DNA of 7,209 nucleotides from Alphaproteobacteria bacterium (GTDB lineage Bacteria; Pseudomonadota; Alphaproteobacteria; JAAXGF01), in contig JAAXGF010000138.1 of the NCBI GenBank assembly GCA_012267605.1, positions 1-7,209 on the forward strand, written 5' to 3'. Positions 1 to 6,537 of the stretch are shown here, one piece after another (positions within the stretch are counted from its first letter, which is position 1; the number at the start of each line of letters is the position of its first letter). Under the pieces are notes generated by a model. The model ran no database searches. It was not told the DNA's origin and saw only the letters and a list, made by a program, of their open reading frames with translations. The translations under genes and the position numbers were made by a program.

Positions 1-549
1 AGGCACCTGGGCAGTTACGATTATCCTTTCTCGGAAATCAGATCAGGAGTAGGTCACTTCGGGATCGCATTATTCAGTAGACACCCATTCGCACATATAG
101 AGCTCAAAAACTTTGTGCCCAGCGGCCCCCCGATCATCGTCGGAGAAATACAGTTCGCTGATCAACCGCTCAAAATCATCGCTACTCATCCGGTACCGCC
201 GCTGGCCCCTGATTTTTTTGCGCTCAGAAACGAGCAGCTGAAGGCCATCGCAAAGTACGTTGACAGGGAAGAACTTCCTCTTGTCGTCTTCGGCGATTTC
301 AATACCACCCCTTGGAGCCCGATCTATCGCAGGTTTACCAAAACTTCAGGGTTAAGAAATAGCCGGGCCGGCTTTGGCGTACTGCCGACCTGGCCTCGTA
401 GATTTCCGATTCTTTTTATCCCGCTTGACCACTGCATGCATAGCAATCAGCTCGCTAGCTTACATGTGCGAACCCATGTTATTCCTGGCTCGGACCACCG
501 AACGCTGGTGACGGATATCGGGGTGAACGTTTCAGTGAGAAAAGATTAG
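1..549 (+). CDS. Endonuclease/exonuclease/phosphatase (EEP) family protein, 3' part only
   Basis: The reading frame is open from base 1 to the TAG at 547-549 and gives 182 residues with no start in the window, so the N-terminal part is missing. The EEP superfamily contains metal-dependent phosphoesterases such as DNase I/ExoIII-like nucleases and sphingomyelinase-like enzymes. Visible landmarks are GIALFSR (residues 21-27), a TH..PP segment (62-67), the metal/catalytic GDFN (98-101), an LDH (142-144, equivalent of the usual IDH) and the terminal catalytic GSDH (163-166). The conserved D99, N101, D165 and H166 are all present, so the catalytic half looks intact. The spacing, with PTW before LDH, resembles the YafD-like membrane-anchored EEP proteins, whose N-terminal helices would lie outside the window. 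The substrate cannot be told. It converges on the synthase-like gene with 71 bp between the stops, and I see no hairpin there. A GTG at 115 is internal to the domain and not the start. Confidence 0.88.
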   Translation, partial: RHLGSYDYPFSEIRSGVGHFGIALFSRHPFAHIELKNFVPSGPPIIVGEIQFADQPLKIIATHPVPPLAPDFFALRNEQLKAIAKYVDREELPLVVFGDFNTTPWSPIYRRFTKTSGLRNSRAGFGVLPTWPRRFPILFIPLDHCMHSNQLASLHVRTHVIPGSDHRTLVTDIGVNVSVRKD

Positions 550-620
550 AACACACCTAAGCAAAAAATTCGGCATCTGCCTTCGTCCCTTCGTCGACTT
601 TAGCGAATTCCTCGAGTTTG

Positions 621-1472
621 TCAGAATCGCCCAGCCAATCCACGCCATACCACGCGGCATTGGCGACCAATGCCGCGGCGGGCAACGCGTGGGTCGAATG
701 GGTCGTGGCTCGCACGATTGAGGCACTTGATATCGGCATCGGCGAATGCCGCGGGCAGCAGCGCCGAGATCGCGTTTTTGGGTATATCCGCCCGTAAGGA
801 ACGGGCTTGCCGTAGGTGATCTTCGGCTAGAATGAGGAGTTCCCGCGATACGCCGCGAACGCCAGGCTGCGGCCGCAAGTCGAATAACGCCGTGTAGGTC
901 ACACCGTGACGCTTCATCAGATCCCGTGGTAGATAAGCTCGACGCGACCGGGCGTGGAAGGGCACAGCACGCAGCAAACCGATCAATGCCCAAGCGACGC
1001 CAACGTGCCTCGCAGCACTGAAGGCGGCGCCTTTGGCCACGTCTATCGCTTCTAAGGCAAGCGTGACCAGACTCACCGAGGTTTGATCAACGTAGTTGAT
1101 CAGCGCGTCAAGAGTTTCCGGCGGCGAGTCCCCGAGATCGAATTCCCGACCCACCAGGAGACTCTCGAAGGAGTCGACCGTAAAACGCGACCGAGAAAAT
1201 GCAGCTGCCAGCGCTTCCGCGACGGGGTGCTTTGCCACCCTGCCCAACTGCATACCGACAATCGCGTCACGCCACCATTGCAATCTCATACTACCTAGTG
1301 GTGCTTCGCGAACCACCTCGCGAACAGAGGCGATTTCGAGATTGAAGGCGTAAAGGGCGAATAGGGACTCACGGGCAGCGGCGGGCGCGAAAAGCGCGCA
1401 CAAAAAGCGGTCGGGATCGGCCCGGCGAACGGCGGCCGCGCAATACGAGTGCGGGGTTTCTTTAGACAGCAT
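621..1472 (-). CDS. Squalene/phytoene synthase family protein, NDUFAF6-type
   Basis: This 283-residue protein belongs to the trans-isoprenyl-diphosphate synthase fold. What is seen: ADPDRFL near the N-terminus (18-24), FALYAFNLEIASVRE (38-52), the RLQWWRDA block (63-70), GLLRAVPFHAR..RAYLP (165-182) and a DPFDPRV tail (257-263). True phytoene/squalene synthases carry two Asp-rich motifs. Here the first is replaced by NLEIASVRE and the second (usually RDVxED) by RAVPFHA, so prenyl transfer is unlikely. This is the pattern of the alphaproteobacterial group related to mitochondrial NDUFAF6, a complex I assembly factor. I chose the ATG at 1472 because family homology begins shortly after it. An in-frame TTG at 1541 would add 23 basic residues that do not look conserved. 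No strong ribosome binding site precedes either start. In many alphaproteobacteria this gene ends the secDF operon; here a gene on the opposite strand separates them, so it needs its own promoter, which I could not identify. Confidence 0.88.
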   Translation of the reverse strand: MLSKETPHSYCAAAVRRADPDRFLCALFAPAAARESLFALYAFNLEIASVREVVREAPLGSMRLQWWRDAIVGMQLGRVAKHPVAEALAAAFSRSRFTVDSFESLLVGREFDLGDSPPETLDALINYVDQTSVSLVTLALEAIDVAKGAAFSAARHVGVAWALIGLLRAVPFHARSRRAYLPRDLMKRHGVTYTALFDLRPQPGVRGVSRELLILAEDHLRQARSLRADIPKNAISALLPAAFADADIKCLNRASHDPFDPRVARRGIGRQCRVVWRGLAGRF

Positions 1473-1562
1473 CGCCGCGCGCGGAAACGCAAAAAATTTT
1501 CGACCTAAAGTTCGCCCGTTTTTTCCCGCGCGCCGTGGCAAAGTTTTCCAAAGTGAGAAACA

Positions 1563-1590
1563 TTGAAACGATCAGACATTTCCCTATACT
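1563..1590 (+). promoter_or_regulatory. Sigma70-like promoter for the PuuD-like gene
   Basis: A -35 box TTGAAA (1563-1568) and a -10 box TATACT (1585-1590) are separated by 16 bp. Transcription would start near 1597, leaving a leader of about 45 nt before the ATG at 1643. The match to consensus is good. The call rests on sequence alone. Confidence 0.6.
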
Positions 1591-1642
1591 CCAGTTAAAC
1601 ATCAATTAATTCCATCGCTCGTGGGGTGAAAGGGAAATCGAT

Positions 1643-2266
1643 ATGGCCAAGATACTTCAATCGCTTCAAGGAACGGTTGTCGCTGCGATATTTGTAACCG
1701 CGCTGATGGTTTTTCTCGTTGGCTCGGTGGATCAATATGCGCTGTACGACGACAGCTGGTTTAAGTTCTTATTCAGATGGTTGCACGTTTTAAGCGGTGT
1801 CATGTGGATTGGCTTACTGTGGTATTTCAATTTCGTTCAGATCCCCACCATGCCGAGCATTCCCGATGATCAAAAGCCGGCGATTGGAAAACACATCGCA
1901 CCGGTGGCCTTGTTCTGGTTTCGCTGGGGTGCCATGGCAACCCTCGCCACTGGGTTGATTCTAGCCTCACTGAATGGCTATCTCCTAGACGCCATCAGCC
2001 TTGGCTTCTTTGGTGGTCTCGAGGAAGGCGACGCAGGACACACGGCGATCGGCGTCGGCATGTGGTTCGGCATCATCATGTGGTTCAACGTATGGTTCAT
2101 AATTTGGCCGAATCAGAAAAAGGCCCTCGGTATGGTCAAGGTTTCAGCGACGGAAAAGGCAGCCGCAGCGCGCACGGCGATGCTGTTCTCCCGCACCAAT
2201 ACCCTGCTTTCCATCCCGATGCTCTACGCCATGGTGTCGGCGCAAGGCCTTTACGGCATATCGTAG
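1643..2266 (+). CDS. Urate hydroxylase PuuD N-terminal-like integral membrane protein, stand-alone
   Basis: This 207-residue protein is strongly hydrophobic, with about five membrane helices at roughly 12-30, 43-62, 86-108, 137-155 and 185-203. The signature RWLHVLSGVMWIG (45-57), followed by WYFNF and IPTMP, is typical of the membrane domain of PuuD (urate oxidase N-terminal family). Histidines at 48, 84 and 133 lie in or beside helices and could ligate haem, but that is inference. Full-length PuuD has more helices and a C-terminal cytochrome c domain that oxidises urate. This protein has no CXXCH and is much shorter, so urate oxidation should not be assumed. Short stand-alone relatives are commonly annotated as PuuD in marine and other alphaproteobacteria. 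The ATG at 1643 is preceded by AGGGAA (1631-1636), a good ribosome binding site at 6 nt. The gene has its own promoter and terminator and sits in antisense orientation between two genes that are usually neighbours. Confidence 0.78.
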   Translation: MAKILQSLQGTVVAAIFVTALMVFLVGSVDQYALYDDSWFKFLFRWLHVLSGVMWIGLLWYFNFVQIPTMPSIPDDQKPAIGKHIAPVALFWFRWGAMATLATGLILASLNGYLLDAISLGFFGGLEEGDAGHTAIGVGMWFGIIMWFNVWFIIWPNQKKALGMVKVSATEKAAAARTAMLFSRTNTLLSIPMLYAMVSAQGLYGIS

Positions 2267-2292
2267 CACCACTTATTCAGGGGCATTAGTTT

Positions 2293-2316
2293 GGACGGGG
2301 CCACATGGCCCCGTCC
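2293..2316 (+). terminator. Hairpin terminator between convergent genes
   Basis: An inverted repeat with arms GGACGGGGCCA (2293-2303) and TGGCCCCGTCC (2306-2316) gives a very stable GC-rich stem of 10-11 bp with a tiny loop. On the + strand it is followed by TATTGATTGATTCT, a modest U-rich tail, 26 nt after the PuuD-like stop. On the minus strand it lies 37 nt after the Mth938-like stop but is followed by an A-rich rather than U-rich run. It therefore serves the + gene best and perhaps also weakly blocks operon read-through towards the synthase-like gene. Confidence 0.7.
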
Positions 2317-2353
2317 TATTGATTGATTCTAACCTTCGACCCTGGACTTACTC

Positions 2354-2728
2354 TCAAACGGCGATCAGGCCGGCAGCAACCCTTCGGTCCTCGGCCAAGA
2401 GTACATTGAATGTCCGGCACGCCGCACCCGTATCCATGGCCTCAATCGTAATACCAATGTCGATGAGATCCTTCGCAATGCGCCGCGGATCGACGGACGG
2501 CTGGGGGCCACATCCAAGCAACAAGATATCAACGCGGGGAGTCTCCGCTATCACATCGGCAAGTGCATCCAGGTTGAGCTCTGCCAGTCGGCAAACAGGC
2601 CACGGCACGACACGGCTGGGCAGTACCAACACCGAGCCCTCGTGGTGAACACCGGCAACCCTAAACCCTCCACCCCCATAGGACTGAATGGTATTTCGGG
2701 CGTTGGGAATGAGAGACGTAAAATCCAA
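2354..2728 (-). CDS. Mth938-like (DUF498/NDUFAF3-type) protein
   Basis: This small protein of 124 residues covers the whole Mth938-like fold. Visible family features are the start MDFTSLIP, IQSYGGGGFRVAG (14-26), GSVLVLPS (31-38), LLLGCGPQ (69-76) and the C-terminal EAMDTGAACRTFNVLLAEDR (96-115). The molecular function of bacterial members is unknown. The mitochondrial relative NDUFAF3 takes part in complex I assembly. The start is a TTG at 2728: it gives exactly the usual N-terminus, and no ATG or GTG lies in frame between the end of secF and the conserved block. The frame stays open far upstream to 3247, but that part is antisense-free shadow of secF in another frame. The gene follows secF after 41 nt in the same direction and is presumably the last gene of the yajC-secD-secF transcript. 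The ribosome binding site is weak, suggesting low or coupled translation. Confidence 0.88.
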   Translation of the reverse strand: MDFTSLIPNARNTIQSYGGGGFRVAGVHHEGSVLVLPSRVVPWPVCRLAELNLDALADVIAETPRVDILLLGCGPQPSVDPRRIAKDLIDIGITIEAMDTGAACRTFNVLLAEDRRVAAGLIAV

Positions 2729-2769
2729 CCGCTTTATTCTCGAACGATTATAGCTTGTCCAAATTGCCG

Positions 2770-3720
2770 CTACTTGTTCAAGCTTACTGGGCTGTCTGCC
2801 GGGGGCGCCGCCGATTCGCCGCGGTGGGGCCGGACGTAAAGCAGCAATGGAGAGGCGACGAAAATCGACGAGTACGTGCCGACGACAACCCCCCAAATCA
2901 TCGCAAGGACGAACCCGGCGATGACCTGACCCCCAAACACGTAGAGGGCAAATAGCGCGAGCAAAGTGGTTAGTGAGGTTATCGCCGTGCGCGACAATGT
3001 GCCATTGATGCTCAGGTCGATAAGCTCCTGCAATTCCATGACCTTGTATTTCCGCAAATTCTCTCGCACGCGGTCGTAAACGACCACCGTATCGTTGATC
3101 GAGTAGCCCAGAATTGTGAGGATCGCGGCTATACTCGCTAGATTGAATTCCAGCCCGCTGATTGCAAACATGCCGATGGTCAGGATAACGTCGTGAATCA
3201 AGGCCAACACGGCGCCGACACTGAACTGCCATTCGAACCGCAACCAAATATAAACCAGCATGGCGACCACTGCGGATACCAACGCGATGGCACCGTTGAC
3301 GACCAGCTCGCCGCTCACCTTTGGTCCGACGAACTCAACCCGCCGATAACTCAGCCCCTCGCCCGACAGGTCGCCAAGAGCTTGTTTAACGACTTCGACG
3401 GCATTCTTTTGCGCTTCCTCGCCACCTGGCTGCCGCTCGACGCGGATTAGCACGTCGTCTTCGGCACCAAATTCCTGCAGCGCTACTTCACCGAGCCCCA
3501 GATCCCCTAAAGTGGCACGCATTTGTGAAAGATTCGCCGGGCCTGGCGTCTTAACCTCAATCAATATGCCACCTTGGAAATCAATGCCGTAATTCAGTCC
3601 TCGGGCGAAGAACAACACGATCGACAAGACCATGAGCACAAGGGAAAACACGGCAAAGATCTTGCGATATTGAACAAAACCGACGCGCGTGCCATGGGGA
3701 ACCAATCTGAGGGGAAACAA
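2770..3720 (-). CDS. secF: Protein translocase subunit SecF
   Basis: SecF pairs with SecD in the inner membrane. The complex uses the proton gradient to drive late steps of Sec export and to release proteins on the periplasmic side. The 316-residue product has a first membrane helix (about 21-39), then GIDFQGG (45-51), a periplasmic P4-type domain, RRVEFVGPKVS (126-136) and five further helices from about 139 on. The family signature SINDTVVVYDRVREN lies at 207-221 and contains the conserved membrane aspartate D210. Length is normal for the family. I place the start at a TTG (3720): GGAG (3729-3732) lies 8 nt upstream, and the resulting N-terminus MFPLRLVP matches SecF proteins. A GTG at 3729 would overlap that binding site, and longer versions run into secD. 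The GGAG overlaps the end of the secD stop region (gap 11 nt), so the two are probably translationally coupled. Confidence 0.96.
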   Translation of the reverse strand: MFPLRLVPHGTRVGFVQYRKIFAVFSLVLMVLSIVLFFARGLNYGIDFQGGILIEVKTPGPANLSQMRATLGDLGLGEVALQEFGAEDDVLIRVERQPGGEEAQKNAVEVVKQALGDLSGEGLSYRRVEFVGPKVSGELVVNGAIALVSAVVAMLVYIWLRFEWQFSVGAVLALIHDVILTIGMFAISGLEFNLASIAAILTILGYSINDTVVVYDRVRENLRKYKVMELQELIDLSINGTLSRTAITSLTTLLALFALYVFGGQVIAGFVLAMIWGVVVGTYSSIFVASPLLLYVRPHRGESAAPPADSPVSLNK

Positions 3721-3731
3721 ATTGCGCACTC

Positions 3732-5306
3732 CTAAATAGGCAACAGCTTGGGCCGCCGCTGTTTGAGCCACAGCACGACCATCATGCGTGTCACCATCAC
3801 GGCGCTGAACATCGAGGTGCAAATACCAATTGCGAGAGTGACACCGAATCCTTTGACCGGGCCCGAGCCAAGCCCAAATAACAGCACGGCGGCAATCAAC
3901 GTGGTAACGTTCGAATCGATAATTGTCGTCAACGCCCGTTGATATCCGGCATCCACCGCCGAGAACGGCGTTCGTCCGTTGGCGACTTCCTCGCGGATAC
4001 GTTCAAAAACAAGCACGTTGGCGTCCACCGCCATGCCGATGGTCAAGACGATGCCAGCGATTCCCGGCAACGTAAGCGTCGCTTGCAACAGCGACAATGC
4101 GGCGGCCAGCAAGAGAATATTTATCAGCAGCGCCACATCGGCGACCAAACCAAAAAGCCCATAGGAAACCACCATGAAAACGATAACCGCAAACAAGCCA
4201 ATCATGGCAGCCAACTTTCCCGCTTGTACGGAATCGGCACCAAGATCCGGACCCACGCTACGTTCCTCGAGGATTGTCAGAGGCGCCGGCAGAGCGCCAG
4301 CTCGCAACAACAGAGCCAAATCCGTGGCTTCGCGGACCGTAAAATTGCCCTCGATAACACCGCTGCCGCCGGTGATCGGCGATCGGATCACAGGAGCGCT
4401 GATGACCTTGTTGTCGAGAATAATTGCAAGCGGCCTGCCGATGTTCTGGACGGTAATATCGCCGAACTTTCGTCCGCCGACGCCATCAAAGCGAAAACTC
4501 ACCACCGGCTGATTGGTTTGAAATGTCGGTTGCGCGTCGACCAGTCGGTCGCCGCTGACCGACACCCGCTTTCGCACCACGTATTGCGCCAGCTCCCCGC
4601 TTACGTCCCGCTCGTCATCAGCCTCAACAAGCATCGAACCGGGTGGCAATCGGCCCTGGCGCGCCTCGCCTACGCTGGTCTCGGTATCAACCAAATGAAA
4701 ATTAAGCTTTGCGGTTTTCCCAAGCAAATCCTTGATCCGGTCCGGGTTATCAATTCCGGGGAGCTGCACCAGGATGCGATCCGGCCCCTGGCGCTGGATC
4801 GTGGGCTCACGGGTTCCCGTCTCATCAATACGCCGGCGCACGATTTCGAGAGACTGGGTCACCGCCGAATCTCGAATCGTGGAAATCGCCGTCTCCCCGA
4901 AGGTCAAGGTGACAACACCTTCGGGAGTAGCCGCGATCAATACGTCGGGATCGATGCCGTCGAGAAGTTCGATCGCCCGTTCCACGTCCGTCGGCTCCTT
5001 GGGCCGTACATTGACGGCATCACCAACAACCCCTAGGCCGGTATATTTCATTTCGCCGCGCAGGCGTACCCGCGTTTCGTCGACCAACGCCGTCAAGCGT
5101 TCGCGCAACACGACGCCGGTTTCAACTTCCAGAACGAGGTGGGAACCACCTTGAAGATCGAGGCCCAATACGATCTGTTGATGCGGTAGCCAGCGCGGCA
5201 TGGATTCGGCGGCCTCCCGCGACAAAAGGTTGGGGAACGCAAAAACCACGCCAACCGCGCATACCAGCGTGATCAGGATCGTCTTCCAGCGAGGGAAATA
5301 AAGCAT
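3732..5306 (-). CDS. secD: Protein translocase subunit SecD
   Basis: This is the larger partner of SecF, with 524 residues, the usual size for alphaproteobacteria and shorter than E. coli SecD. An N-terminal helix (about 8-24) is followed by the diagnostic GLDLQGGSHLVLEV (48-61), then the large periplasmic P1 domain with QLPGID (181-186), PVVSFRFDGVGGRKFGDIT (267-285) and NIGRPLAIILDNKVISAPV (288-306). Five more helices lie at about 366-385, 387-407, 415-433, 464-482 and 488-510. GMAVDANVLVFERIREE (424-440) carries the conserved membrane aspartate D428 linked to proton flow. The ATG at 5306 gives the typical start MLYFPRWK. It lies 12 nt after the yajC stop with only a weak ribosome binding site, which fits coupling to yajC. 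I see no frameshift or missing motif. Confidence 0.97.
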   Translation of the reverse strand: MLYFPRWKTILITLVCAVGVVFAFPNLLSREAAESMPRWLPHQQIVLGLDLQGGSHLVLEVETGVVLRERLTALVDETRVRLRGEMKYTGLGVVGDAVNVRPKEPTDVERAIELLDGIDPDVLIAATPEGVVTLTFGETAISTIRDSAVTQSLEIVRRRIDETGTREPTIQRQGPDRILVQLPGIDNPDRIKDLLGKTAKLNFHLVDTETSVGEARQGRLPPGSMLVEADDERDVSGELAQYVVRKRVSVSGDRLVDAQPTFQTNQPVVSFRFDGVGGRKFGDITVQNIGRPLAIILDNKVISAPVIRSPITGGSGVIEGNFTVREATDLALLLRAGALPAPLTILEERSVGPDLGADSVQAGKLAAMIGLFAVIVFMVVSYGLFGLVADVALLINILLLAAALSLLQATLTLPGIAGIVLTIGMAVDANVLVFERIREEVANGRTPFSAVDAGYQRALTTIIDSNVTTLIAAVLLFGLGSGPVKGFGVTLAIGICTSMFSAVMVTRMMVVLWLKQRRPKLLPI

Positions 5307-5318
5307 GGGTTACCGTGT

Positions 5319-5714
5319 CTAATCGCGTTTCTTATCTAGGCCGACCCGTTTCTGACCCCCGCCACCCTTCGCCCCCGCGTCATTCGCAGGGGCGGCAACG
5401 GGTTCACCCTGGCCGACGAGCTCGGATACTGTTGCCCGAGCGAGACGCACCTTTACCTCCGGCGCGATCTCAACAATTAGAATGTCATCGCCCTCGACCT
5501 TTACGATACGGCCGAGGATGCCTCCACCCGTCAGGATCCGATCACCGCGCTTTAGATTGTTTTGCATTTCCTTGTGTTTCTTCATCCGCTTCTGCTGGGG
5601 ACGAATCAAAAGGAAATAAAAAACGGCGAAAATTAGTATCAGCGGTAAAATAGAAACGATATCGAAACCGCCGCCAGACGCCGCCGCCTGCGCGTAGGCC
5701 GGTGAGATGAGCAT
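5319..5714 (-). CDS. yajC: Preprotein translocase accessory subunit YajC
   Basis: YajC is the small single-span partner of SecD-SecF. The 131-residue product begins with MLISPAYAQA, has one membrane helix (about 19-37), then the hallmark RPQQKRMKKHKE (38-49) and GDRILTGGGILGRI (57-70) of the cytoplasmic domain. The Gly/Lys-rich tail after residue 100 is variable in the family. I chose the ATG at 5714 because it is preceded by GGAGGAG with a 5-nt spacer, one of the best ribosome binding sites in the window, and gives the standard N-terminus. An upstream in-frame start at 5768 would add 18 residues that overlap the promoter. It is the first gene of the operon yajC-secD-secF-Mth938-like. Confidence 0.96.
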   Translation of the reverse strand: MLISPAYAQAAASGGGFDIVSILPLILIFAVFYFLLIRPQQKRMKKHKEMQNNLKRGDRILTGGGILGRIVKVEGDDILIVEIAPEVKVRLARATVSELVGQGEPVAAPANDAGAKGGGGQKRVGLDKKRD

Positions 5715-5747
5715 CAAGTCTCCTCCAATCCTCTTAAATTGCGCCGG

Positions 5748-5776
5748 ACTATAGCGCCCAGCAGTCAAATTGCAAA
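5748..5776 (-). promoter_or_regulatory. Promoter of the yajC-secDF operon
   Basis: Read on the minus strand, a -35 box TTTGCA (5776-5771) and a -10 box TATAGT (5753-5748) are 17 bp apart. Transcription would start about 25-30 nt before the yajC ATG, leaving a short leader that contains the strong GGAGGAG. A TTGACT between the boxes is too close to the -10 to serve as the -35. No operator or riboswitch is evident. Confidence 0.55.
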
Positions 5777-6012
5777 CAGACGCAATGCCCGTTGTCTCTT
5801 ACGTTGGGCTAAGGATTGAATTGTTCTTTCGTAGTTTTGACGTCGCGGCTTCCGTCGCGGAATATGAAGAATGATAGTTGTTTGACTCCTGCCTTACCCT
5901 TCTCGACTCCGTTCGGCGTTACCAATAATTCGTCCAGCCACTATCGACTCCCCGAAAAATCTGTGGTCCTTCGCAACCGCCATATGAAAACGAACAGGGA
6001 ACCCCATTCCTT

Positions 6013-6537
6013 TTACGGGGCGTGGACTTCTGGGGTCCACGCTTCGGCCAAACGCCTTGCCTCGGCAACCTGCTCAGGACTCATCCGGACCAACAGCTCT
6101 CTCAAATTTTGACGTGCAACGTTGTTGCCGCCCCCAGCTGCGACGTTCAACCATTTATAAGCCTCGACGTAATTCTGCGATACCGATTCGCCATCGATAT
6201 ACATGAGGGCGAGATTGTTTTGCGCGTCGATATGCCCCTGGTTCGCGGCCAAGCTGAAAAGTTCGTGCGCCTTCCCCATGTTCTTCGGCACACCAATACC
6301 CCTGGCATAGAATATTCCGAGATTGTATTGGCCCGACGCGTCGCCGCGCTCTGCCAAAGATTTTAGTGTCCGTGCAGCACCTTCGAAATCCCGCTCTTGG
6401 TAGGCCTTGTGGGCAGCGTCCAATTCAGAACTGGTTGCGTTGGAACCGCTATAGCTTGCGGATGACGGTCTTTCGGGAGATGCCGTACAGGAAATGCAAA
6501 CCAAGGTAACGCCGAGCAACCCGAAAAATCTGTTCAT
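6013..6537 (-). CDS. Sel1-repeat protein, probable lipoprotein
   Basis: The product has 174 residues. It starts with a short signal sequence, MNRFFGLLGVTLVCISC, in which C17 is the likely lipidated cysteine. The residue at -3 is Cys instead of the usual Leu/Val, so the lipobox is atypical. A Ser-rich linker (18-38) is followed by a TPR-like helix pair (about 40-65) and two Sel1-like repeats at about 67-102 (YNLGIFYARGIGVPKN) and 103-138 (NNLALMYIDGESVSQN). The end MSPEQVAEARRLAEAW (152-167) is the typical closing helix of such proteins. Sel1 repeats form a solenoid for protein-protein contacts; the partner is unknown. The ATG at 6537 has GGGAG 7-8 nt upstream. A longer start at 6597 would bury the signal peptide. 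It is co-oriented with yajC, but a 298-bp gap with a separate yajC promoter argues for independent transcription. I saw no convincing promoter or strong terminator for it. Confidence 0.85.
   Translation of the reverse strand: MNRFFGLLGVTLVCISCTASPERPSSASYSGSNATSSELDAAHKAYQERDFEGAARTLKSLAERGDASGQYNLGIFYARGIGVPKNMGKAHELFSLAANQGHIDAQNNLALMYIDGESVSQNYVEAYKWLNVAAGGGNNVARQNLRELLVRMSPEQVAEARRLAEAWTPEVHAP

Noticed and set aside
115..549. GTG at 115 as start of the EEP gene
   Set aside because: The frame upstream to base 1 carries family sequence (GIALFSR), so the gene is cut by the window edge.
557..739. Minus-strand frame of 60 codons overlapping the end of the synthase-like gene, at first suggestive of a frameshifted C-terminus
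   Set aside because: The synthase-like frame itself ends in the expected DPFDPR...GLAGRF tail at 621, so no frameshift is needed.
2729..3247. Long upstream extension of the Mth938-like reading frame
   Set aside because: It lies inside secF in another frame, is Arg/His-rich without family features, and the conserved domain starts at the TTG at 2728.
3939..5036. 365-codon open frame on + opposite secD
   Set aside because: It is antisense to a clear secD gene, has His/Arg-rich low-complexity composition and no recognisable domain.
5850..5862. TTCCG/CGGAA palindrome in the yajC upstream gap
   Set aside because: A 5-bp stem far upstream of the promoter is expected by chance, and nothing links it to regulation.
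6003..6020. CCCC/GGGG inverted repeat at the end of the Sel1-repeat gene as a terminator
   Set aside because: The stem has only 4-5 bp with an 11-nt loop, it overlaps the stop codon and no U-run follows directly.
5816..6112. 98-codon frame on + between yajC and the Sel1-repeat gene
   Set aside because: It runs antisense into the Sel1-repeat gene, has no clear ribosome binding site and no protein-like pattern.
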